Shown one piece after another: positions 43,544 to 51,401 of a stretch of DNA of 64,000 nucleotides. The notes beneath the pieces were generated by a model. The model did not search any database and was not told the DNA's origin. It saw only the letters and a list, made by a program, of their open reading frames with translations. The stretch lies in assembly GCA_945875845.1 (NCBI GenBank), contig CAMCMB010000003.1, positions 62,001 through 126,000 on the forward strand, given 5' to 3'. Each line of letters begins with the position of its first letter. Within the stretch, counting starts at the first letter, position 1. The position numbers were made by a program, and so were the translations under genes. Source of the stretch: Pirellula staleyi DSM 6068. GTDB taxonomy: Bacteria > Planctomycetota > Planctomycetia > Pirellulales > Pirellulaceae.

Positions 43544-45062
43544 ACATGCCATCTGGCTTTATGCCAGTGGTAGTTGACCTTCATGCTAGGGTGAAGGTAA
43601 CGAACCCCTGGGATAAACCCAGGGGCATTTTTGGTACATGCCATCTGGCTTTATGCCAGTGGTAGTTGACCTTCACGCTAGGGTGAAGGTGACGATCCCC
43701 CGGGGTGAACCCAGGGGCATTTTCAATGCATGCCATCTGGCTTTATGCCAGTGGTGTTGACCTTCATGCTAGGTTGTCTAGGTAGGATCGAATTTGCGCG
43801 GTGGTGGCACCGCCCGTTGTGCCTGCATAATAACTTGGCTGGAACAGCGTGTCCAATCTTGCCTCAACAAGAATTCGATTCCAACGAGATGCGAACCAGT
43901 GTTCCGCATTGTTCATCAATCGAAAAACAGCCGTATGGGTCGGAACATCAAGCGGCAAACCGAGCAACATATGAGCATGATCGGCAAGCACGCTCATGCT
44001 CCAACACAGCCAGCCTTCTCGTTCAATAAATTGCATCCAGAACTTCAACAGCTTTTGCGATACGAACTCATCGCGTAGCTCCACGCGTCCCTTTACGCAC
44101 AAAACAAAGTGAACATTGTTCTCATAGGCCGCGTGCGATGAAGTCTGAAGTTGTGAAGGAGATTGCGTGTGTTGGAAATGACGTGCTCCTATTGGTACCG
44201 TACCTCGAATCGGTATCGCGCGATGATGTGCAAATTGTTTCGCGATGTAATCTTGGATCGTTTGCTCGCAAACGGTTCCGTTGCTTCTAGCAAACCAACC
44301 TTTCGACCACAAGTTGCTTACGCCCTCGTGTCGAAATCGTGCCGACAACGCACCCTTTAGGTTTCGAGTTACTGCGGAAGGACAATCGGTTGGCAATGTG
44401 CTCATCAGACATCGCACAACGGTTGGTTCGTATTCCAATTCCAAAACGTGATATCCGTATCGCTCCGCTACTTCGTTGATGGTTGTTGAAGCAATGGACC
44501 TATTGGTCGGATCATGAAAATACGGCCGGCGGAGATGCGTGTACCAACCAAAATGGTACCGCAACTGATACGCAGCGGAAATGTTTTCCGACTGATGATA
44601 AGGCTTTCTTTCGGAAGACGAATCACTCATGATCGTTAATGGTGGTCTAGGGCGAAGGCAACGATCCCCTGGGATAAACCCAGGGGCATTTTTGGTACAT
44701 GCCATCTGGCTTTATGCCAGTGGTAGTTGACCTTCACGCTAGGGCGACGGCAACGATCCCCTGGAGTGAACCCAGGGGCATTTTTGATGCATGCCATCTG
44801 GCTTTATGCCAGTGGTATTTGACCTTCGTGCTAGGGCAAAGGCAACGATCCCCTGGGGTGAACCCAGGGGCATTTTTGGTACATGCCATCTGGCTTTATG
44901 CCAGTGGTAGTTGACCATCCAGCTAGGGCGAAAGCAACGAACCCCTGGGGTGAACCCAGGGGCATTTTCGATGCATGCCATCTGGCTTTATGCCAGTGGT
45001 AGTTGACCTTCACGCTAGGGTGAAGGTAACGATCCCCTGGGGTTAACCCAGGGGGCATTTTC
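43544..45062. repeat. Array of 92-bp palindromic repeat units split by a transposase gene
   Basis: Units begin CATGCCATCTGGCTTTATGC at 43545, 43637, 43729 and, right of the gene, 44698, 44790, 44882 and 44974: an exact 92-bp spacing on both sides. Each unit has three hairpins: GCCATCTGGC/GCCAGTGG, ACCTTCA/TGAAGGT and CCCCTGGG/CCCAGGGG. Unit 3 stops after CTAGG at 43773 and its second half resumes with CTAGG at 44647, so the gene between is inserted in the middle of a unit. The gene-free parts of 43541-43763 and 44631-45105 are entirely this array. No spacers, so not CRISPR. Confidence 0.95.
43764..44630 (-). CDS. Two-domain IS200/Y1-like (RAYT-type) transposase
   Basis: 288 residues from ATG 44630 (the frame is open to 44705, but that part is repeat DNA). 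It reads as two Y1-transposase-like halves. Half 1 (about 20-135): YHFGWYTHLRRPYF, then LWSKGWFARSNGTV and QDYIAKQ, i.e. the Tyr128/Gln132 helix is kept but the HUH position reads EPTVVRCL. Half 2 (about 168-288): VHFVLCVKGR, HUH motif DHAHMLLGLP (His218, His220), SYYAGTTGGATT and RSYLDNL, with Tyr283 but Leu in place of Gln. HUH Y1 enzymes cut single-stranded palindromic DNA. The last codons and stop lie inside repeat unit 3. Assignments by motif only. Confidence 0.82.
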   Translation of the reverse strand: MSDSSSERKPYHQSENISAAYQLRYHFGWYTHLRRPYFHDPTNRSIASTTINEVAERYGYHVLELEYEPTVVRCLMSTLPTDCPSAVTRNLKGALSARFRHEGVSNLWSKGWFARSNGTVCEQTIQDYIAKQFAHHRAIPIRGTVPIGARHFQHTQSPSQLQTSSHAAYENNVHFVLCVKGRVELRDEFVSQKLLKFWMQFIEREGWLCWSMSVLADHAHMLLGLPLDVPTHTAVFRLMNNAEHWFASRWNRILVEARLDTLFQPSYYAGTTGGATTAQIRSYLDNLA

Positions 45063-45105
45063 TCCCCCTGGGGTAGATCCAAGCGCATTGGAACGGTCAG
45101 GCTGG

Positions 45106-45426
45106 CTACAGCTTGCTGATCATTTCTTTGGCTTTCGCCTTGATATCGGCAGGCTTTGTCAGCCCTTGCAGTTCTCGAAGCAGCTTGATGAGTGTTTCGG
45201 CCTTGGCAGAGTCCGTAAGCTGGATACCGTTGATATCGGACTCAAGTCCGGTTATTCCACTCCCGAGTTGTCCAGTCTTCTCAAATTCCTCGAGCGTTTT
45301 TCGGACATTTCCCTCGATTGCAGACGTTGACACGGGTATTTTCTCATCGACAAGTCCGCCACCGCATCCTGAAACGGCAAGGCTCATTGTCAAAACGGCG
45401 AGGGCACAAAACTTCTTCATGAACAT
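45106..45426 (-). CDS. Small lipoprotein
   Basis: 106 residues. ATG 45426 has GGAG seven bases upstream. Signal MFMKKFCALAVLTMSLAVSGC with the lipobox VSGC, followed by GGG. The mature part is short, helical and acidic/basic mixed (IEGNVRKTLEEFEKTGQLG). No family recognised. It lies behind a DUF1559 gene, separated by a terminator; small lipoproteins of this size are frequent next to DUF1559 genes in planctomycetes. Confidence 0.82.
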   Translation of the reverse strand: MFMKKFCALAVLTMSLAVSGCGGGLVDEKIPVSTSAIEGNVRKTLEEFEKTGQLGSGITGLESDINGIQLTDSAKAETLIKLLRELQGLTKPADIKAKAKEMISKL

Positions 45427-45458
45427 TCAATAACTCCTGAGATTTTGAGAACAAAAAA

Positions 45459-45486
45459 CCCACTCATCCTGTGGGGGATGAGTGGG
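45459..45486 (-). terminator. Intrinsic terminator after the DUF1559 gene
   Basis: Perfect 11-bp stem CCCACTCATCC (45459-45469) with GGATGAGTGGG (45476-45486), loop 6 bases. On the minus strand the stem is followed at once by TTTTTTG, the classic form. It would partly uncouple the small lipoprotein gene from the DUF1559 gene. Confidence 0.92.
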
Positions 45487-45523
45487 CACACGAACCATTT
45501 TAGTCTAGCACGCCTTAACCAGA

Positions 45524-46588
45524 TTATTGTTCCAGGCTGCCGATATCGCCACCCTTTGCGCTTCCAAGTGCTTGGTAGGTCGGGATCGCGACGCTATTCG
45601 ATATGAACTGAACCGATGCATCACCCATTGCGTGCATCGAACCTCCTGGATGTCGACTTCTGGATGGAAACACCCCGCCAGAGTCCCCTTGCCCACAACC
45701 GCCACACGGCATACAGGCGGGAAATCTCCAGTTCGGAGTAGCGATTGTATTGATTTCGGTGTTGTACTGACCCGGTGCAACCCAGCGGAATCCAGCGTTA
45801 CTTCTGTGGCTAGTTGCGCCAGCAGCCACACACGAAGCGCCGTAAGTTTCTAACATCTCTTGCGTTGGGAACTGATTTCTCCAACCGGCTGGGTATGGAA
45901 CTCCATTAGCAAAGTCGCCGTTAACGACCGAGAATATGGCGGATGTATTGTCTCCCTTATTGAACTCAGCCATCATGATCGTATTGGACAGACCATCGAT
46001 GATGTCGGAGAAAGGAGTTTCTCGGTTGTGCTTGAAGAAACCGTTCTGATCGCCAAACGCGGAGCCGTAACCGTTGTTAGAGCCACCACTGACACCGTAG
46101 TTGTTCCAACCCATGTCAGATTGTTCCCAACCCGTTCCAGGCTGTGGATTTGAGGCTGCAGGATACTGAAGGTCGGACGGACAAATAAAGACGGAAATTT
46201 TCCTACGAGCATTATACATCGCGGGAATGGTCGCCGGGGCGATTAAGGACTGCTGGTAATGATGCTCGCGGAAGGTGAAGTTGTCAAAAATAGCCTTCTG
46301 TTCGATATAGGGCAGGAGCATCGTTTGAGCTGAATAGCCATTCCAATTTGAATTAGATGCAGCGCCGTTCTGAATAACACTGCTTGCCGAGCGCGGAACG
46401 ACTTTGAAAGCGCTTTCATAGTTATGAAAGGCCAAAGCGATGTTGTGCATATTATTGCTGCAACTCATTCGACGTGCAGCCTCGCGGGCAGCTTGGACAG
46501 CCGGCAGCAATAGCCCGACCAAAATGCCAATAATGGCGATAACAACCAGTAGTTCAACCAGCGTGAACCCTTTTCGCATACGTTTCAT
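45524..46588 (-). CDS. DUF1559 prepilin-like secreted protein
   Basis: 354 residues. Prepilin N terminus [20 protein letters not shown] with Gly at -1 and Glu at +5, then the DUF1559 pattern: [62 protein letters not shown], and the C-terminal [20 protein letters not shown] ending [12 protein letters not shown] lies seven bases before the ATG. This family is greatly expanded in planctomycetes; its function is not established. Processing by a prepilin peptidase is expected, which might link it to the secretion operon at 9902-25188. Confidence 0.95.
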   Translation of the reverse strand: MKRMRKGFTLVELLVVIAIIGILVGLLLPAVQAAREAARRMSCSNNMHNIALAFHNYESAFKVVPRSASSVIQNGAASNSNWNGYSAQTMLLPYIEQKAIFDNFTFREHHYQQSLIAPATIPAMYNARRKISVFICPSDLQYPAASNPQPGTGWEQSDMGWNNYGVSGGSNNGYGSAFGDQNGFFKHNRETPFSDIIDGLSNTIMMAEFNKGDNTSAIFSVVNGDFANGVPYPAGWRNQFPTQEMLETYGASCVAAGATSHRSNAGFRWVAPGQYNTEINTIATPNWRFPACMPCGGCGQGDSGGVFPSRSRHPGGSMHAMGDASVQFISNSVAIPTYQALGSAKGGDIGSLEQ

Positions 46589-46839
46589 TCGACAACCTCA
46601 CTAGGAAAAAAAGATATAGACTTCGCACACAACTTTACGTCACTTTGAGTCCCATTGTCAAGCGTTGGTTCCTGATATTAGGAATAATAGGCCGATAGGT
46701 GAAAAAAGCATCCACCCAAGTGTTCGTTTTGCGCGAGCGGTGGAGTTTTCGAAGTCCGAATTACGGCTTTTTGGGGGGCCGCTGGCCTTATTGGGCCATC
46801 CCATTTTACCCTTCAAGACATTTGGGAAATGGGATTGCG

Positions 46840-47030
46840 AGGCAATCCTCCAAACAACTTTGCAATGGCGAATCCATTGCAAACCAATGGGAGGGCGAGG
46901 CTCCTGCCGAGCTTAATACGCTATGGTTCGGCAGGAGCCTCACCCTCCCAAGCAAGGAATGGATCGGGCAAAGTCGAGGAAAAAATGTTTACAGGGGTGG
47001 CCTTACCCTCCCGATGAAGTTGCAAGCAAT
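46840..47030. repeat. Full-length family A repeat in the 582-bp gap
   Basis: Core palindrome GGGAGGGCGAGGCTCCTGCC (46890) to GGCAGGAGCCTCACCCTCCC (46930-46949), flanked left by CAAACAACTTTGCAATGGCG and right by ATGGATCGGGCAAAGTCGAG and GGCCTTACCCTCCCG. The rest of 46589-47170 holds no gene that I can support. Confidence 0.87.
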
Positions 47031-47170
47031 TCCCACAGGAACGCGAGACGGTTCTACCCCATTCGGCAAAACCATGATGCAGAAACGCCCATTGGGTTTT
47101 GGGCAGATGCCGCTATGCTACCGTACGCAGATTCGAAATCTTTCAGCTCGTTCCAGCATTAACATCCCTT

Positions 47171-48826
47171 ATGAGTGTACTTGTTTTTGGGCACCGCAAT
47201 CCTGACACCGATGCCATTTGCTCAGCTATCGCTTATGCAGACCTTTTGCAACAAACCAGTCGGCCCGACGCTGTAGCGGCTTGCTGTGGCACACCTAACA
47301 AGCGAACCGAATACGCACTACGAACGGCCAAAGTATCAGCTCCTAGGATCGTGATGGACGTGCGCCCGGAAGTGGATGATGTTTGCCAACTCGCAGTCAT
47401 AACCGCCAAATACGGCGACGTTTTCTACGAAGTTTACAAGCAGATGAAGGATCAAGAGATTCGCGCCATTCCTATCATCGACGATGAGAAAAAGGTAATC
47501 GGAATTCTGTCGTTGCTGGACTTGATGGATCTGATCTTTCAAGACGATGGGGATCCTCTCAAGACGCGGACGGTCAAAACGAGTCTTCAGAAAATTTGCA
47601 ATGTTCTCGGAGGTCAATTCCAGCATTCCATCGATCCTACCCAGCACGACGAATTGCTGGTCATGGTAGGGGCTATGAGCGCGGGTGGGTTCACCGAACG
47701 CATGCAGAAATTTCCTGCGGAACGGCTTATTGTGGTGAGCGGCGACCGATCGACGATTCAGTTGCCTGCCATTGAGCATGGTGTGCGAGCATTGGTTGTT
47801 ACGGGTGGGTACGCGCTGTCTTCGGGGCTGGTGCATCTTGCGAAAGCTCACAATGTCGCGGTTATCCAAAGTCCTTTCGACACGGCGACGACGACCATGC
47901 GAATCAAATCGGCCCAGTTCATCGATTCGGCGATCGATAACCATTTCATTGCGCTTCAAGCGAAACAACCGGTCGATGAGGCTCGATTGATCGTGGAAAG
48001 GTCGAACGAGCCGATCTTCCCCGTGGTAAACGACGCGGGCGTGTTGGTGGGTGTGCTGTCGAAATCGGACCTCGTCAACCCGCCCAAGCCGAAATTGATT
48101 TTGGTGGACCACAATGAGCTCAGCCAAGCCGTCAACGGTGCTGAGGAAGCGGATATCCTTGAGGTGCTTGATCACCATCGTTTGGGAGGCGGTCTCAAGT
48201 CGACACAGCCCATTCGCTTTATCAATGAGCCAGTCGGATCAACCTGTACGTTGGTTGCTCGCCAATTTCGAGCTTCAGGCATTGTCCCAAAGCCGGGCAT
48301 TGCATTGTGCATGGCTTCAGGAATTATTTCCGATACATTGTTTTTGCGATCGCCCACGACGACCGACGTGGATCGCGAGGTATTGGATTGGCTCAAGGGT
48401 TTGTGCGAGGTCGATTTGGACTCGTATGCAAAAGAGTTTTTTGAAATAGGCTCAGCCCTTCGAACGTGCTCTCCCACCGAAGTCGTTCGCGAAGACTGCA
48501 AAGAGTTTACGGAACATGGGCAGCGATTCTCTATTTCCCAAATCGAAGAGAATGGCTTTGATCTTTTTTGGGATCGCAAAGACGATTTGCGTTCGGCACT
48601 CGAAGAGCTTGCCGTCTCGCACAGGCTTGATTTTTCCGTGTTGCTGGTAACGGATGTTGTCACCAACGGTTCGCTGCTATTGCTCAGTCATGAGTCGGAA
48701 GAATGGGACGAAATCAACTATCCGAGGTTGGATCGAAATCTCTACCAACTCGACAATGTCGTGAGTCGCAAGAAGCAACTGCTGCCCCTCATCGCTCAAT
48801 TGATCGATTCGGCAAGAAACAGGTAG
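47171..48826 (+). CDS. Family II (Mn) inorganic pyrophosphatase with CBS and DRTGG domains
   Basis: 551 residues from ATG 47171 (MSVLVFGHRNPDTDAICSAIAY begins exactly like the family; the frame is open from 47099). DHH part with metal ligands GHRNPDTD, VDHNE and LDHHRLGGG; CBS domain 1 (about 70-125, IRAIPIIDDEKKVIGILSLL), DRTGG-like domain (about 145-235), CBS domain 2 (EPIFPVVNDAGVLVGVLS), DHHA2 at the C terminus with RKKQLLPLI. CBS inserts let adenine nucleotides tune the hydrolysis of PPi. Interesting here, because a PPi-dependent PFK is encoded 10 kb downstream. Confidence 0.93.
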   Translation: MSVLVFGHRNPDTDAICSAIAYADLLQQTSRPDAVAACCGTPNKRTEYALRTAKVSAPRIVMDVRPEVDDVCQLAVITAKYGDVFYEVYKQMKDQEIRAIPIIDDEKKVIGILSLLDLMDLIFQDDGDPLKTRTVKTSLQKICNVLGGQFQHSIDPTQHDELLVMVGAMSAGGFTERMQKFPAERLIVVSGDRSTIQLPAIEHGVRALVVTGGYALSSGLVHLAKAHNVAVIQSPFDTATTTMRIKSAQFIDSAIDNHFIALQAKQPVDEARLIVERSNEPIFPVVNDAGVLVGVLSKSDLVNPPKPKLILVDHNELSQAVNGAEEADILEVLDHHRLGGGLKSTQPIRFINEPVGSTCTLVARQFRASGIVPKPGIALCMASGIISDTLFLRSPTTTDVDREVLDWLKGLCEVDLDSYAKEFFEIGSALRTCSPTEVVREDCKEFTEHGQRFSISQIEENGFDLFWDRKDDLRSALEELAVSHRLDFSVLLVTDVVTNGSLLLLSHESEEWDEINYPRLDRNLYQLDNVVSRKKQLLPLIAQLIDSARNR

Positions 48827-48836
48827 AGACCCTCGG

Positions 48837-48890
48837 TCATAGGCTGCTAGCCTGGTCAGCTTGAAATGAAAGGCTGGAAGCCTATCCCAC
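48837..48890. repeat. Family D hairpin
   Basis: CATAGGCTGCTAGCCTG and GGCTGGAAGCCTATCCC form an imperfect inverted repeat downstream of the pyrophosphatase gene. Confidence 0.7.
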
Positions 48891-48896
48891 TGAAAA

Positions 48897-48972
48897 AGTA
48901 CCCGTCACGCTCCGCGTGACGTCACATCAAAAACCAAAGGTTGCGGACGTCGCGCGGAGCGTGACGGGTACT
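48897..48972. repeat. 20-bp perfect inverted repeat (family E)
   Basis: AGTACCCGTCACGCTCCGCG (48897-48916) and its exact complement at 48953-48972, loop 36 bases in which GTGACGTC/GACGTCGC extends the pairing. It separates the convergent pyrophosphatase and cysteine desulfurase genes and may work as a bidirectional transcription stop. Confidence 0.85.
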
Positions 48973-49003
48973 ATGAATCCCGCCTCAACCAGATAATAGG
49001 GTC

Positions 49004-50158
49004 TCATTTGCGTAGTTGGGGGATGATCGTCTTCAATGCTTGAACGGTTGCCTCGATTTCGGCGTTGGTGGTTTCGGCTGAAACGCTAAATCGAATTCCT
49101 CCGCGCACCACGGCCGGCTCCAGTTTCATAGCGAGAAGAACATGCGACGGTTGGCTTGATCCACTCGCACAGGCCGATCCGGTGCTGCAGCCGATGCCAG
49201 CCATGTCGAGAGCCAGTTGAAGTGCTTGCCGTTCCACACCGGGAAATGCAATGCTTAACGTCTGTGGCAAGCGTTCCGATTCGAGCCCAACCACGACGCA
49301 ATCGGAGATCGCGCTCAGGATCATTTCTTGCAGAGAGTCTCGTTGCCTCTGCATGCATGCGACTCGATCCATCAAGCAACTTGTGGCAAGTGCAACACAC
49401 GTTTCGAAGCCACCGGCAAGTGCGGGCATCTCGGTTCCGGGCCGGAGCCCGAGTTGTTGGAATCCCCCAAAGGCTCGAGGGCTTACTTGCACACCATGCT
49501 TCAATACCAGCGCTCCTATTCCGACAGGCCCGTGCAGTTTGTGCGCTGTGATCGTCAGCGCATCGACGTCCAAGGCCTCGAAATTCATCGACGATTTACC
49601 GAGGACTTGGACGGCATCGGTATGAATTAAGACGCCGGCGTTGCGGCAGATCTGGGCGGCTTCCGCTACAGGTTGATAAACGCCCGTTTCATTGTTCGCG
49701 AGCATTATCGACACCAGCGCGATAGGCTTACCTTGCTTGTGCTCGGCCACCCATTCCGCCAGTTTGTCTAAGCACACAATTCCAGAGGGACCGCATTGCA
49801 AGGTACGCACCTCTCGTCCGTGAGCAGCAGCATATTCGGCAGCTCCTAAAACGCTGGGGTGTTCGATGGAGGATACGACGATCGCACCTGGAATATTCTC
49901 GGCGAGCCCAAAGATCGCCAGATTGTTGGATTCCGTTCCACCACTTGTAAAAAGGAGCTGGTCGCTGGCCATTCCACGCGTTCGTCCGCCGCACTGCTGG
50001 AGGATTGATTCGCGGGCTTGTTCCACAATCTGCCTCGCTTTTCGGCCAGCGGCATGTTGGCTGCTTGGGTTGGCCAATCGCATTTGCAAGAGCTCATGCA
50101 TGCGGGCAACGACAGACGGTGCGATTTGAGTGGTAGCGTTGTTGTCGAGGTATATCAA
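49004..50158 (-). CDS. Cysteine desulfurase (NifS/IscS-like)
   Basis: 384 residues from a TTG at 50158, giving the family start MIYLDNNATTQIAP. PLP-binding: SGGTESNNLAIFG, SIEHPSVL, the Schiff-base Lys in TITAHKLHGPVG, and the persulfide Cys in GIGCSTGSACASGSSQPSH. It removes sulfur from cysteine for Fe-S clusters or thio-modification of tRNA. No IscU- or tRNA-modification gene is adjacent, so which pathway it feeds is open. No strong Shine-Dalgarno. Confidence 0.95.
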   Translation of the reverse strand: MIYLDNNATTQIAPSVVARMHELLQMRLANPSSQHAAGRKARQIVEQARESILQQCGGRTRGMASDQLLFTSGGTESNNLAIFGLAENIPGAIVVSSIEHPSVLGAAEYAAAHGREVRTLQCGPSGIVCLDKLAEWVAEHKQGKPIALVSIMLANNETGVYQPVAEAAQICRNAGVLIHTDAVQVLGKSSMNFEALDVDALTITAHKLHGPVGIGALVLKHGVQVSPRAFGGFQQLGLRPGTEMPALAGGFETCVALATSCLMDRVACMQRQRDSLQEMILSAISDCVVVGLESERLPQTLSIAFPGVERQALQLALDMAGIGCSTGSACASGSSQPSHVLLAMKLEPAVVRGGIRFSVSAETTNAEIEATVQALKTIIPQLRK

Positions 50159-50327
50159 CTTGGAAACTCAAGGATTTCGAAAATACGCTCCATCGCTCTC
50201 CCCAATGGAACTAGGACGCAAAGCGGGGCAGTACCGGTGGCATTAAGATAGCGATCATAAAAAAACGCGATACCTCTGAAAAGTGCCTAGATTATCGCAA
50301 ACCGTTTCCCTGACGTCGGCAAAACCC

Positions 50328-50551
50328 GGACACCGGACGGCTCGCGCCGTTCCGCTACGAACGCATTTGTTCGAACGGCAGTGTGAGTGTCATGGGAGAT
50401 TGGAAACCATCGGGAGGGCGAGGCCAGCCCTCTAAACATCTTTCCCATGTCGAACCATCGGAAATCAATGGGAGGGCGAGGCTCCTGCCGAGCTTGCGAC
50501 GCAATGGTTCGGCAGGAGCCTCACCCTCCCAAGCAAGGAATGGATTGGGCA
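50328..50551. repeat. Family F half-element and full family A repeat in a 415-bp gap
   Basis: At 50328-50358 ACACCGGACGGCTCGCGCCG resembles the element at 63276-63339. Then 50411-50551 is a family A repeat: outer CGGGAGGGCGAGGCCAGCCC (50411), core arms GGGAGGGCGAGGCTCCTGCC (50470) and GGCAGGAGCCTCACCCTCCC (50511-50530). No gene is seen in 50159-50573. Confidence 0.82.
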
Positions 50552-50573
50552 ACGCCTATCCGAGAATTCTCTG

Positions 50574-51401
50574 CTATTCCGTGTAATTTGCTTCTTGAGA
50601 AACGAGGCGATCGAGTCGTGCCAAAACGCGATGCTCGAGTTCATCAATCGTCGGCGGAGTTTCTTGCGTGTTCGCTTCCACGCGTTCGGGGAGAATCGAT
50701 GCTAGAGTTTCTTCGACGCTTTCGCAAGCGACTCCATTATGGATGTAGACACAATTTCTACCGCTTATTTTCGCACTGTACAACGCTTCATCGGATCGCC
50801 GAACTAGTTTTCCGATCCGCTCCTCTGCGTTGATTCTTGCAACGCCGCAGCTGATCGTGATTGGGATAGAGAGCGAATCCGCCTTGAATGCGGTCTCTGC
50901 AACGATGATTCGAAGCCGTTCCACGATCGCGGCTGCGCGCTTTTCGTCCCCGTCAAATAGCACAGCGAACTCTTCTCCGCCGTAACGAGCCACAAGGATC
51001 GAATCGCTCTTCAAATGGTTCAGACGTGTTGCTATCTCCCGTAAGACAGCGTCGCCAGCAGGATGTCCAAAAGTGTCGTTCACATTCTTAAAATGATCGA
51101 TGTCAATCAATGCCATTGAGAAGACTTTTTTTGTCTGCTGCCATTGGCGGAAACACTCGTCCATTTTTTGATCGAAGGCTCTGCGATTTGGGAGACCAGT
51201 CAAGGCGTCCGTTCTTGCTTCCGTCAGGTAGCCTGCTAGTTGTTGGGTTTGAGCTTTGAGCTTTTGCTCGTTCGGCGTCGGTGAGCCATCTCGAGAGACT
51301 TTGCGTTTCCCAATCCAGAAACCAATCGCAATTCCAACCGTCAAAAGAGTGGTGGCAAAGAGCAATCCCATCAATAAATCAAGTGCGGGAGTCGTGCTCA
51401 T
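50574..51401 (-). CDS. Membrane-anchored GGDEF diguanylate cyclase
   Basis: 275 residues. One N-terminal helix (about 7-31, LDLLMGLLFATTLLTVGIAIG), short linker, GGDEF domain (about 62-225): DALTGLPNRRAF, DIDHFKNVNDTFGHPAGD, and catalytic ARYGGEEFAVL (GGEEF), so c-di-GMP synthesis is likely. The RxxD inhibitory site five residues before GGEEF is not present, so no classical product inhibition. C-terminal helical tail of 50 residues. The start overlaps the glgC stop by ATGA, so it is translationally coupled to glgC. Confidence 0.93.
   Translation of the reverse strand: MSTTPALDLLMGLLFATTLLTVGIAIGFWIGKRKVSRDGSPTPNEQKLKAQTQQLAGYLTEARTDALTGLPNRRAFDQKMDECFRQWQQTKKVFSMALIDIDHFKNVNDTFGHPAGDAVLREIATRLNHLKSDSILVARYGGEEFAVLFDGDEKRAAAIVERLRIIVAETAFKADSLSIPITISCGVARINAEERIGKLVRRSDEALYSAKISGRNCVYIHNGVACESVEETLASILPERVEANTQETPPTIDELEHRVLARLDRLVSQEANYTE

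Noticed and set aside
44631-44705. N-terminal extension of the transposase to 44705
   Set aside because: The added 25 residues are encoded by the 92-bp repeat; ATG 44630 is the first start outside it.
43544-45062. CRISPR array
   Set aside because: Regular spacing exists, but the units are contiguous and similar along all 92 bp; there are no unique spacers and no cas genes.
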